DNA of 7,687 nucleotides from Propionibacteriaceae bacterium (GTDB lineage Bacteria; Actinomycetota; Actinomycetes; Propionibacteriales; Propionibacteriaceae). The notes under the pieces are model-generated. The model saw only the letters and a list, made by a program, of their open reading frames with translations. It made no database searches and had not been told where the DNA came from. Shown here piece by piece: positions 1 through 6,754 of this stretch (positions are counted from its first letter, which is position 1; each line of letters begins with the position of its first letter). Made by a program: the position numbers and the translations under genes. The stretch is from the NCBI GenBank assembly GCA_009787035.1, contig WRGV01000001.1:5344-13030 (forward strand), written 5' to 3'.

Positions 1-264
1 GTCTACGCGACGCTGGCCGATGTGCCCCTGGAGCGGCTGCTCGCCGCCGGTGCGACGGTGGCCCTGGGTGCCGACGATCCGCTGCTGTTCCACGCGCGCC
101 TGAGCGATCAGTACCGGCTCGTGCGCGACACGCACGGTCTCGACGACGCCGCGCTGGCCGAGTTGGCGCGCTCATCCATCCGCGCATCGTTCGCATCGGA
201 CGCCGACAAGCAAGAATGGCTGTCCGGCATCGACGCCTGGCTCGCCGCGCCGGCGCCTCTGTGA
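1..264 (+). CDS. add: Adenosine deaminase, C-terminal part (5' end outside window)
   Basis: The reading frame is open from base 1 and ends at a TGA at 262-264, giving the last 87 residues of the protein. Adenosine deaminase hydrolyses adenosine (and deoxyadenosine) to inosine and ammonia in purine salvage, in the cytoplasm. The visible part carries the family's last metal/catalytic motif: residues 20-27 read VALGADDP, with the paired Asp at 25-26 corresponding to the conserved SLNTDDP-type site that binds zinc and substrate. The next segment, LLFHARLSDQYRLV, and the final Ala/Ser/Phe-rich helix (SSIRASFASDADKQEWL) are also typical of bacterial enzymes of this family. The G-A before the Asp pair, in place of N-T/S, is my recollection of many actinobacterial members and does not suggest loss of function. 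A related amidohydrolase such as aminodeoxyfutalosine deaminase is the main alternative. It converges with the hypothetical gene on its right. Confidence 0.85.
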   Translation, partial: VYATLADVPLERLLAAGATVALGADDPLLFHARLSDQYRLVRDTHGLDDAALAELARSSIRASFASDADKQEWLSGIDAWLAAPAPL

Positions 265-352
265 AGCCAGCGCCCCCGATCGCGGGACAGATGTGCATCC
301 AGAGCCCGATTTTCAGCCAAGAACGGCCCGAAATCGAGATCTGGAACGACGT

Positions 353-382
353 TTGTCCCACAGCAGAGGCCGAAAGGGACAA
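353..382. terminator. Possible bidirectional terminator between convergent genes
   Basis: TTGTCCC at 353-359 is complementary to GGGACAA at 376-382, a 7-bp stem with a 16-nt loop, between the convergent ends of the deaminase gene and the hypothetical gene. No T-run follows on either strand, so it could only act as the tract-less hairpin type proposed for actinobacteria. A weaker pair, CGATTT (307-312) and AAATCG (331-336), lies just upstream. The assignment rests on position and symmetry only. Confidence 0.35.
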
Positions 383-409
383 GCCCCGGCAGCCAGACGC
401 GTGACGACG

Positions 410-829
410 CTAGTCGAAGAGCTCGCCGACCCAGTCGCCGACGTCGTCGGAGTCGAGCGGATCGACGTCGGGTTCGTCGTAGCTGAAGTCGAGATCGGCG
501 GCGCCGTCGCTGGCATCGACCTGGGCGCGCAGACCCGTGGGCCTGGCGCTCCCCGCCGCCCCGAGATCGGCGTGCAAAGCGATGACGAGCCGCGATACAG
601 CGGCGTCCAATTCGGCGATCGCGGCGGTCGGTTCCGGACCGTCCAGGCCTGCCTCGGCGTCCTCGCGCGCCACGGGGAAGACCCAGATGCGCTCCGGATC
701 GGGCGCGGCGCCCCGGGGAAAGACGACACCCACCTGCGCGCCCCACAGCGCCGGCACGCGCGCCGCGGCATCCCCCACCGCGCGAGCCAGATCTGATGCG
801 AAAGCCTCCACGATGTCTGAGGTGCTCAT
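410..829 (-). CDS. Hypothetical acidic cytoplasmic protein, 139 aa
   Basis: I do not recognise this family with confidence. The protein is 139 aa, has no signal peptide or membrane segment, and ends in a very acidic tail (residues 105-139: repeated Asp/Glu, then VGELFD). The middle part (RIWVFPVARED, then LDFSYDEPDVDP) has a faint look of YezG/DUF600-like immunity-type proteins, but this is an impression only. The ATG at 829 is chosen because GGGAG lies about 10 nt upstream. However, the frame stays open up to a GTG at 907 that overlaps the permease stop as GTGA, so a 165-aa form coupled to the permease is possible. Its high GC resembles the deaminase flank rather than the operon upstream, which argues that it belongs to the ordinary chromosome rather than to the cassette. 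Function unknown. Confidence 0.65.
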   Translation of the reverse strand: MSTSDIVEAFASDLARAVGDAAARVPALWGAQVGVVFPRGAAPDPERIWVFPVAREDAEAGLDGPEPTAAIAELDAAVSRLVIALHADLGAAGSARPTGLRAQVDASDGAADLDFSYDEPDVDPLDSDDVGDWVGELFD

Positions 830-903
830 GCCTCGATTCTCCCATACTGGCCGCAGTTCCCGAACCTCTGCCGCCGTCGCCGACTCGCCCGCCGGATCGA
901 TCC

Positions 904-2127
904 TCACAGATCTCGCAGCGCATCATCTGGAGCGATACTCGCGGTGCGAAGAACCCGGAACAAAGCTCCCATCGCAGTTGCCAGCGGCGGGCCGATAGCA
1001 CAGCCGACCACCCACCACGGCGAGGGCAAGGCGAACTGCGTCGGGATCGTCAGCCATCCAAATGTGCGCCCGCCCAGCGCTGCCATCACGCCAAAGCCGA
1101 CGAGGAAACCCACCACGACCGCAATGACACCGACCAGAAGACCCAACAAAGCGACTTCACCCAGCAACGAACGGGCTACCTGCGGCGTCGTCCACCCCAT
1201 GGCCTTCAGCAAACCCACCACTCGGCGCTGCGACAGCGCGATCCCAGACCCTAATGACGTTCCCACCAGCGCGCACACCATCAACAAGGCGCAGCCCAGC
1301 ATCAAACTGAAGCTTTGGATCAACCGCAGAGCCTGCGGAAGCTCATGAGTGAGCGCAAAGTAGCTCGTGCCCGCGATACCATGCGCGGCCAGTTCGCCGA
1401 CGACAGCAGACGCATCCTGCGCAGAATCGGCCTTTAGGAAGACCTGATCGTATCCGGCCGCGGTGAACTGAGATGGCGTCATGCCCTTGTAGGCCGCTTG
1501 CCATGCCACGGCATTGTCCAGGGACACGAATGCCGCAGCCAAACCATCCACTTTGGCATCTGCCGGATCATAGAACCCCACGACGTGGAGATTCACATTC
1601 TTGGTCGCCCCTTGCATGTCTGACCCATTCCTCGCGACCAGCTGCTCGTATGAGAACGTCACAGACGATCCGGCAAGCTGTGTCATGTCGTATCCGTTCA
1701 CACTGGCCGGCAGGACGATGGAGTGATCATCCAGCACGGAGGGGCACGGATACTTCGAGAGGCATTGTGGCACCAGCTCGGGAGCTGTCGCCGTCGCCCA
1801 GACGATAACAGGCGTGGCATTATCCTCAACACTCAAACCAGTCTGCACCCAGGGATACACCGCCACCACATGGGGAAACGACCTCAACTCCTGCAGGACT
1901 TGCGGAGTGATCGGCGTCGGAGTCGTCGCCGCGCTCTGTGCACTGACACTGATCAGCGTCAAACTTGACCGATCGCTGAGCTCACTGTAGGTTCCCCCGG
2001 CTGCTTCGGCGACCAGAATGGCCACACCAAAGGCAAGACCGCCCAGTATGCCAACGCACATGCTGAAGACTCGATGATCTGGCAGGAGCGACCGCAGGAA
2101 TGATAAGAGCGTGAATCGCCATCTCAT
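904..2127 (-). CDS. MacB/FtsX-type ABC transporter permease
   Basis: A 407-aa membrane protein with the four-helix topology of the MacB/FtsX (type VII ABC) family. TM1 is about residues 20-42. A large extracytoplasmic domain covers about 43-270, with Cys122 and Cys128 possibly bonded. TM2 is about 272-296, TM3 about 320-350 and TM4 about 371-392. The cytoplasmic loop RRVVGLLKAMGWTTPQVARSL (about 301-321) is the family's 'R-x-x-G-x-L-K-A-x-G' coupling segment that contacts the ATPase. The C-terminus ASIAPDDALRDL is also typical. Such permeases do not form a classical channel; they transmit ATP-driven motion to the outside to extrude or release substrates, lipoproteins or peptides. The ATG overlaps the ATPase stop (ATGA at 2127-2124) and is preceded by GGGGGA, so translation is probably coupled. 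Substrate unknown. It is the last gene of the four-gene operon. Confidence 0.85.
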   Translation of the reverse strand: MRWRFTLLSFLRSLLPDHRVFSMCVGILGGLAFGVAILVAEAAGGTYSELSDRSSLTLISVSAQSAATTPTPITPQVLQELRSFPHVVAVYPWVQTGLSVEDNATPVIVWATATAPELVPQCLSKYPCPSVLDDHSIVLPASVNGYDMTQLAGSSVTFSYEQLVARNGSDMQGATKNVNLHVVGFYDPADAKVDGLAAAFVSLDNAVAWQAAYKGMTPSQFTAAGYDQVFLKADSAQDASAVVGELAAHGIAGTSYFALTHELPQALRLIQSFSLMLGCALLMVCALVGTSLGSGIALSQRRVVGLLKAMGWTTPQVARSLLGEVALLGLLVGVIAVVVGFLVGFGVMAALGGRTFGWLTIPTQFALPSPWWVVGCAIGPPLATAMGALFRVLRTASIAPDDALRDL

Positions 2128-2803
2128 GACACAATCCCCCGACGAGCCGCCTGATGCCCCTGACTCATGACGACTTCCCGAGTGCAGTAGCCACCAACCA
2201 GCGCCTGATGAGATGCAACCACCACGCAGGCACCCTGTTGCGCGATACTCGCCAACGCGCCGAGCACGCGTCGAGCCACCGCGTCGTCCAACCCTGAAAT
2301 GGGCTCATCTGCCAACACGATCGGCGGTCGGTTGATGATGGCGCGCACAATGGCGGCTCGCTGCTGTTCGCCCCCCCCGACAACCGTCGCGCCTGCACGT
2401 GAAGTCGCCCCGCCAAACCGAGGTCGGCCAGCAGCTCGCCGGCTCGCGTCGAGGCGACGCGGCCACCTGCCAACAGCACATTATCGAGCGGGTCTAGCCA
2501 ACCGACAAGGTTGTGCGTCTGAAAGACGAATCCTATTAGTTCCCGGCGCAACCGGGCCATCGCACTCGCCGATGTCCACCGTATGGGCGACCCACACAAT
2601 TCAACATCGCCCGTGTCAGCCGACGTCAGCAAACCGACGATGTTGAGCAGCGTGGTCTTGCCGACGCCCGATTCGCCATGCAGCCAGACGACCTCACCTG
2701 CGTCGGCGACCAGGGACGTGTCTGGCAGCGCCACGACGGTCTGGCCGTCGGTTCGGTACGACTTACTGACGTGCATCACAGCAATTGTTGGCGCGCCCGG
2801 CAT
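2124..2803 (-). pseudogene. ABC transporter ATP-binding protein, frameshifted at a G8 tract
   Basis: This is the ATPase partner of the downstream permease, of the MacB/LolD type. The first frame runs from an ATG at 2803 and shows Walker A GESGVGKTT (residues 43-51), the Q-loop FVFQTHNLV (Gln95) and the start of the signature motif, LSGG (141-144). It then changes to unrelated residues (ANSSEPPLCAP...) and would stop at 2165. A second frame, ending at 2124, continues with EQQRAAIVRAI, Walker B IVLADEP, D-loop SGLDD and H-loop VVASH. The two halves meet at a run of eight G (plus-strand C, 2371-2378); six or nine G would give one continuous ATPase of about 225 aa. The ATG forms TGATG with the stop of the 537-aa gene, with GAAGGA upstream. 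A TTG at 2815 in the same frame is less likely. As read, a single-frame product lacks Walker B and would be inactive unless slippage occurs or the base count is wrong. Confidence 0.85.
2371..2378 (-). repeat. Homopolymer of eight G (minus strand) at the ATPase frame break
   Basis: Eight consecutive C on the plus strand, read as G8 in the ATPase gene, lie across the codons for the LSGG signature. In the incoming frame the codons are TCG GGG GGG GCG, which contains a G-GGG-GGG heptamer in the phase used by -1 ribosomal slippage; a -1 slip would give LSGGGEQQR. The tract is therefore both the frameshift point and a plausible slippage site for replication, transcription or translation. Confidence 0.9.
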
Positions 2804-4416
2804 CACAACACCCAATCCTTCGTTGCGACCTCATAGGTCCCACCCGAATCGAGCAGCAGTCGCGTCACATCGAGCGAGCACCCTTCACCCGCAGTCGACA
2901 TTTGCACCAAGGTCGGAAACCCCGTGCAGCCAAGATGATCATTGATAACGCCCTGCAGCGCCATCCGAACCCCACTCTCCTCGGTCATCGAGTGTGTGTT
3001 AAGCACCGGGAGCCAACGCACAAGGTATTCCATTGGTCCGGAATAGCTCCGGATGTCACCTGGACTCGCGTCCATCATGTTCGAGTAGTAGCCAACTAGC
3101 TGCGACGCCTGGCCTGACTCGATCGCCAAGTCCAACATAGCCAGCGCGTTAAACTCCGTCTGCATATCAGATGCGGGGGATGGGGCGAAGATCAACGGCG
3201 GCACTTGCGCGCCTAGACACTCCATCGCGTCGGCCAGAGCCTGCACTGACCGAGCGGCAGCGACCGTGACAGTGATCTGCTTCAGCGATGCATCGCCAGC
3301 ACCGACAAGCTTCGCATGTTGGTCGCTGGAGAGTTTGCCCATCATCGCCAACGCGCACCCGGCCTCGAGCTCAGACTGCAGATCAGCACCGGAACTCGGT
3401 CCGGAAGATGTCAGCGCAGCCGTGAGGCTCTGCTGAGTCTGTTGGGTGGCGATGGACGCGAAATCCTGTGAGACCAAGCGAGCCACTTCATATGTTGTGT
3501 GCACATCGCCCTGAGCCGCCACATATCCATGCACAAGCTGGGTCGATGGATCTATCCGAGCCTTGACCTGGTTGACAAGCGGATCGAGAGCACTCAGATC
3601 CTGCCCCAGCAAGACCCACGCTTGGGCCGCGAATGACGCTTCAAGCATGTTTCCCGCTAGGGGTGCCTCAAGAAAAGGTCGGAGCAGTGAGGCGATCGCC
3701 TGCCGATCGATGTCAGCCTCGCCCTGCACGGCCTGGCATGTGAGCCCGTAAAGGTTCAGGACATCCATGGCTTGGGCAATGCGCGATGGCAGAGTGTAGT
3801 GAACGTCCACCGGAGACAACGTCGCACCGAGAAGGGCTGCCGCCACTTGGCTCCTGACGTCCAGATAGGGAGACGCAGCGCGGGCGGCCATTACCGATGG
3901 ACTGTTCAGATAACTCATGACTGTCGTGGCCTGGGGAAAGGTCGGGCAGGGGCGCGTCGCGGCACACCAGGCCTCGACGACGATCACAAGGTATCCGATG
4001 CGGTCAGGGGTATCTTGTGGCGCAGCCCCTACCGCAGTCACCGCGGCATCAGCAGTCAAGGTGGCCCGTCCCGTCAGTTGCGCTGTCGCCCATGCTTGAT
4101 ATACCGGATTGTCAATCGTCGCGGTCATCGCAGCGGCAATCGAAGCCTGTGACGGACGCAGAGGCGGGGCACCGGCCGCCTTCAGCACAGCCTGCGCATA
4201 GACGGAGTCCAAGCTGTCCAGGGGACCGACAGTGGAGCTGTTCGGATCCCGAAAGAGGCCGGTTTGATCATCACGCAGCCCACTGAACTCACCCAGCAGG
4301 CCAGGTGGATACGGACGAACGTCTCCGCCTGGCCGCTGGATATGAATGACAACGAACACGCCGATCAGCACTGCCGCAAGCAGGACAGCAACACTGACAA
4401 GAACACGCCGCTTCAT
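2803..4416 (-). CDS. Membrane-anchored extracytoplasmic protein with toroid-like helical repeats, 537 aa
   Basis: I do not recognise a named family. The N-terminus (MKRRVLVSV, then a hydrophobic stretch to about residue 25) is an uncleaved signal anchor or a signal peptide without a clear cleavage site, so the remaining 510 or so residues should lie outside the membrane. They are Ala/Leu-rich and look all-helical, with seven Cys (151, 157, 227, 354, 400, 497, 513). Two places, QTGLFRDP plus DSLDSVYAQAVLKAAG (51-82) and STQLVHGYVAAQGDVHTTYEVARLV (291-315), resemble the repeats of the alpha/alpha-toroid superfamily (terpene cyclase and prenyltransferase-like). No cyclase catalytic motif is evident, so a binding or structural role is more likely. 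It starts 18 nt after the secreted-protein gene, with a weak GAGAAG ribosome site, and its stop overlaps the ATPase start. By context it may be an adaptor, receptor or immunity partner of the transporter; this is inference. Confidence 0.7.
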   Translation of the reverse strand: MKRRVLVSVAVLLAAVLIGVFVVIHIQRPGGDVRPYPPGLLGEFSGLRDDQTGLFRDPNSSTVGPLDSLDSVYAQAVLKAAGAPPLRPSQASIAAAMTATIDNPVYQAWATAQLTGRATLTADAAVTAVGAAPQDTPDRIGYLVIVVEAWCAATRPCPTFPQATTVMSYLNSPSVMAARAASPYLDVRSQVAAALLGATLSPVDVHYTLPSRIAQAMDVLNLYGLTCQAVQGEADIDRQAIASLLRPFLEAPLAGNMLEASFAAQAWVLLGQDLSALDPLVNQVKARIDPSTQLVHGYVAAQGDVHTTYEVARLVSQDFASIATQQTQQSLTAALTSSGPSSGADLQSELEAGCALAMMGKLSSDQHAKLVGAGDASLKQITVTVAAARSVQALADAMECLGAQVPPLIFAPSPASDMQTEFNALAMLDLAIESGQASQLVGYYSNMMDASPGDIRSYSGPMEYLVRWLPVLNTHSMTEESGVRMALQGVINDHLGCTGFPTLVQMSTAGEGCSLDVTRLLLDSGGTYEVATKDWVL

Positions 4417-4434
4417 GTGGATGCTTCTCGAAGA

Positions 4435-4914
4435 CTAGTTGATCGTCTCCAGACTCACTGCGACCGTCTGAGGAGACCCCGCCACAAAGGCCGATCCTGA
4501 CACGCTGGTCGTGATGAACAGCGTCCACCAGTTCGCGCACGCGCTTCCCGACAGATACGACCCCGTTGCGCCGTTGTTGTTGGTCCACGAGTACTGCAAC
4601 GCATTGTTTTGACCGGAGACATTTGCTCCACCGATCGTCGCGCCCAAGCCATGAGCTGTGATCGTCGTCACGTTCTTGACCCATGACGGCGTGCCCCAGT
4701 AGACCCGAACCCACGACGAGTACCCCATGCAGTAGCCACTCCCCGTGTAATTGCTCACGGTCGCACCGGACTGAACGCCGGCCAGATTCGAAAACAGGAC
4801 GATCGGAGACGACTTTGTGTTCGCGAGGGCATCCGAGGCGGGCCCCACCAGGGCACTCCCGGCACAAACCATCGCGCCAGCGGCAACTACCGCCAGAATC
4901 TTCTTCATTTTCAT
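4435..4914 (-). CDS. Small secreted protein, first gene of the ABC operon
   Basis: A 159-aa precursor with a clear Sec signal peptide: MKMKK, a hydrophobic core, and ALA at 29-31 followed by Asn32, predicting a mature protein of about 128 aa. The mature part is rich in Gly, Ser, Asn, Thr, Trp and Tyr, has just two Cys (62 and 126, a likely disulfide), and reads like a beta-rich extracellular domain (SSWVRVYWGTPSW, YSWTNNNGATGSYLSG, ACANWWTLFI). Cys17 is not in a lipobox. I do not recognise the family and see no resemblance to the lactococcin 972 consensus. Its place as first gene, followed by an anchored protein and a MacB-like ABC pair, suggests that it is the substrate, effector or signal of the system. 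A purine-rich AGAGAGAAGAAG precedes the ATG at 4914; a second ATG two codons in (4908) is also possible. Bacteriocin-like activity is conceivable but unproven. Confidence 0.75.
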   Translation of the reverse strand: MKMKKILAVVAAGAMVCAGSALVGPASDALANTKSSPIVLFSNLAGVQSGATVSNYTGSGYCMGYSSWVRVYWGTPSWVKNVTTITAHGLGATIGGANVSGQNNALQYSWTNNNGATGSYLSGSACANWWTLFITTSVSGSAFVAGSPQTVAVSLETIN

Positions 4915-4947
4915 TGTTGCTTCTTCTCTCTATCCGGGCCAAGTCGT

Positions 4948-4977
4948 ATGATAGTCCGGAATTCGTTGACGGGACTA
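4948..4977 (-). promoter_or_regulatory. Putative promoter and operator of the four-gene operon
   Basis: Reading the minus strand, TATCAT (4953-4948) could be a -10 box placed to give a leader of about 26 nt. No good -35 box is visible at 17 nt. An inverted repeat, TAGTCC (4952-4957) and GGACTA (4972-4977) with a 14-nt spacer, covers the -35 to -10 interval, a suitable place for a regulator. CTACGTAG at 4975-4982 is an additional 8-bp palindrome. This is inferred from position and symmetry. Confidence 0.35.
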
Positions 4978-4980
4978 CGT

Positions 4981-4996
4981 AGAAGAGAGAGAGAGA
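4981..4996. repeat. GA-dinucleotide purine tract upstream of the ABC operon
   Basis: The plus strand reads AGAAGAGAGAGAGAGA, including (GA)6 at 4985-4996. On the minus strand this is a TC tract about 70 nt upstream of the secreted-protein start, and it is complementary over 7 bases to the purine-rich ribosome-site region at 4920-4931. If transcription starts upstream of it, it could pair with the ribosome site; if the promoter at 4948-4977 is right, it is only upstream DNA. The rest of the 4915-5210 interval shows no gene or convincing dnaB terminator. Confidence 0.5.
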
Positions 4997-5210
4997 CACT
5001 CAGTCAGGCGGCTTGCAACGGTGCGACAGCGAGGAGTCGATTGATGCTGTTCTTTGGCTTCCGAAGAGAAACACTAGCGCCGGCAGGCAACACGGTCAAG
5101 AGGCGAGAGGCACTCAGTTCCACATGTTCACCCACAGCACAAGTGGAGCATTCTCCCTTGCCACACTGCCATTGACATATGCATCGCGTGCCCCGCCCTG
5201 TACGTCATGG

Positions 5211-6581
5211 CTATCGGTGCATGTCGACGAAGCGGGAGTAGTGGCCTTGGAAGGCCGTGGTGATGGTGGCGGTGGGGCCGTTGCGGTGCTTGGCGACGAT
5301 GAAGTCGGCCTCGCCGGCCCGGGGGCTGTCGCGCTCGTACGCGTCCTCGCGGTGCAGCAGGATCACCATGTCGGCGTCCTGTTCCAACGAACCCGACTCG
5401 CGCAGATCCGACAGCATCGGCTTCTTATCCGAGCGGGCCTCAGGCGACCGGTTCAACTGGCTCAGCGCCACCACCGGCAGATCCAACTCCTTGGCCAACA
5501 GCTTGATCTGACGGGAAAACTCCGACACCTCCAACTGGCGGCTCTCGACCTTCTTGCCCGAACTCATCAACTGCATATAGTCGATGATCACCAGCTTCAG
5601 ATCGTGGCGCTGCTTCAACCGACGCGCCTTCGAACGAATCTCCATCATCGTCAGATTCGGCGAATCATCGATGAACAACGGCGCATCCTGGATCGCCCCG
5701 ATCCGGGTGTTGATCCGATCCCAATCCTCATCGGTCATATGCCCATTGCGGATATGACTCAACTGCACCGTCGCCTCCGCCGACAACAACCGCATCACAA
5801 TCTCAGTCTTGCTCATTTCCAGACTGAAGAACGCCGTCGTCATCCCGTGATGAATCGCCGCCGCCCGCGCAAAATCCAACCCCAACGTCGACTTGCCCAA
5901 CGCCGGACGCGCCGCCACGATCACCATCTGCCCCGAATGCAGCCCGTTCGTCAACTCGTCCAGATCCGCGAACCCAGTCGGCACCCCGTTCATCGTGCCG
6001 CCATGCGACTCGATCGCCTCAATCTCGTCGTACGTGGGATCCAGCAGATCCCGCAACACCTGGTAATCCTCGGACGTCTTGCCCGTCGACACGTTATAGA
6101 TCGTCTGCTGAGCCACATCGACCAGATCACGCACATCGCCCTGACCCTGGTAGCCCAGCTGCGCGATCTTGATCGAGGCATCCACCAGCCGGCGCAGCAC
6201 CGCCTTGTCCGCGATGATCTGCGCATAGTAGGCCGCGTTCGCCGCGATCGACACCGACCCCACCAGGTCGAGCAGATACACCGGCCCGCCCACCCGGGCC
6301 AGCTGCGCCTGCTTCTCCAGCTCCGCCGCCACCGTGATCGCATCAGCGGGCTCGCCCTTAGCATGCAGCTCCACGATCGCGTCGAAGATCGTCTCATGCT
6401 TGGGCAGATAGAAATCCTGCCCCGACACGACATCCACGACGTCCGCGATCGCGTCCTTGCTCATCAGCATCGCGCCCAGCACAGCCTGCTCCGCCGCGAT
6501 GTCCTGCGGCGGAGTGCGTCCGTCCGACGCACGCTGCTGGTCCGGCGCCGCGAAATCTTGCGGCGTCAGCTCCTCGATCAT
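5211..6581 (-). CDS. dnaB: Replicative DNA helicase DnaB
   Basis: A complete 456-aa DnaB, the hexameric 5'-3' helicase that unwinds DNA ahead of the replisome and binds primase through its N-terminal domain. The N-terminal domain begins at PPQDIAAEQAVLGAMLMS (about 24-41) and shows the usual GQDFYLPKHETIFDAI segment. The linker is around 165-200. The RecA-like domain shows Walker A ARPALGKST (224-232), the catalytic Glu in FFSLEM (Glu255), Walker B LVIIDYMQL (330-338), the DNA-binding motif ALSQLNR (372-378) and the arginine-finger region KHRNGPT (Arg433). The length is normal and there is no intein, unlike many mycobacterial DnaB. The ATG at 6581 is supported by GGAGGGAG four bases upstream. 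Ribosomal protein gene rplI, often just upstream of dnaB in bacteria, is absent here; a long non-coding region and copper genes lie there instead. Confidence 0.97.
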   Translation of the reverse strand: MIEELTPQDFAAPDQQRASDGRTPPQDIAAEQAVLGAMLMSKDAIADVVDVVSGQDFYLPKHETIFDAIVELHAKGEPADAITVAAELEKQAQLARVGGPVYLLDLVGSVSIAANAAYYAQIIADKAVLRRLVDASIKIAQLGYQGQGDVRDLVDVAQQTIYNVSTGKTSEDYQVLRDLLDPTYDEIEAIESHGGTMNGVPTGFADLDELTNGLHSGQMVIVAARPALGKSTLGLDFARAAAIHHGMTTAFFSLEMSKTEIVMRLLSAEATVQLSHIRNGHMTDEDWDRINTRIGAIQDAPLFIDDSPNLTMMEIRSKARRLKQRHDLKLVIIDYMQLMSSGKKVESRQLEVSEFSRQIKLLAKELDLPVVALSQLNRSPEARSDKKPMLSDLRESGSLEQDADMVILLHREDAYERDSPRAGEADFIVAKHRNGPTATITTAFQGHYSRFVDMHR

Positions 6582-6585
6582 GCTG

Positions 6586-6593
6586 CTCCCTCC
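6586..6593 (-). promoter_or_regulatory. Strong Shine-Dalgarno of dnaB
   Basis: The minus strand reads GGAGGGAG, four bases before the ATG at 6581. It fixes the dnaB start. Confidence 0.75.
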
Positions 6594-6609
6594 GGCACGA
6601 AGCCGTCCT

Positions 6610-6626
6610 CGTCTGCCGGGCAGACG
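6610..6626 (-). promoter_or_regulatory. Perfect 17-bp palindrome in the dnaB leader
   Basis: CGTCTGCC (6610-6617) and GGCAGACG (6619-6626) are perfect reverse complements about a single central base, 29 bases upstream of the dnaB ATG. As DNA it could be a repressor operator; as RNA it could form a CGTCTG/CAGACG hairpin with a five-base loop close to the ribosome site. A second, shorter dyad, GACGT/ACGTC (6623-6636), overlaps it. No regulator can be named. Confidence 0.5.
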
Positions 6627-6754
6627 TCGTCACGTCCACCTGACCAACAGTCTCGCAGCCGCCTCTGACACTTTTCCGACGGCCCGCTTCCCGGAGCTCC
6701 CAGCAACCCCGCACGCCCCGACATGCCCCATCACATCGTCGCGTTCCCCACACG

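Noticed and set aside
108..1001. A 297-codon open frame on the - strand
   Set aside because: It overlaps three better-supported genes in other frames and has an Arg/Gly-rich low-complexity translation.
904..4914. Assignment as a lactococcin 972-type bacteriocin operon
   Set aside because: The order of small secreted protein, membrane protein and ATPase is similar, but the secreted protein lacks that family's features and the 537-aa protein has a single N-terminal segment rather than many membrane helices.
4948..5175. A 75-aa frame on the + strand in the gap between dnaB and the ABC operon
   Set aside because: No ribosome site, no recognisable protein features, and it covers the likely control region of the operon.
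4997..5210. A tRNA or other RNA gene, or a dnaB terminator
   Set aside because: No cloverleaf arms, no strong stem with a T-run, and no known RNA motif could be found in this stretch.
5211..6581. Intein within DnaB
   Set aside because: The sequence is continuous through Walker A and Walker B with normal length, so no insertion is present.
5013..6668. A 551-codon open frame on the + strand
   Set aside because: It lies antisense to dnaB, and its His/Arg/Gln-rich translation is the typical shadow of a GC-rich gene on the other strand; no ribosome site supports it.
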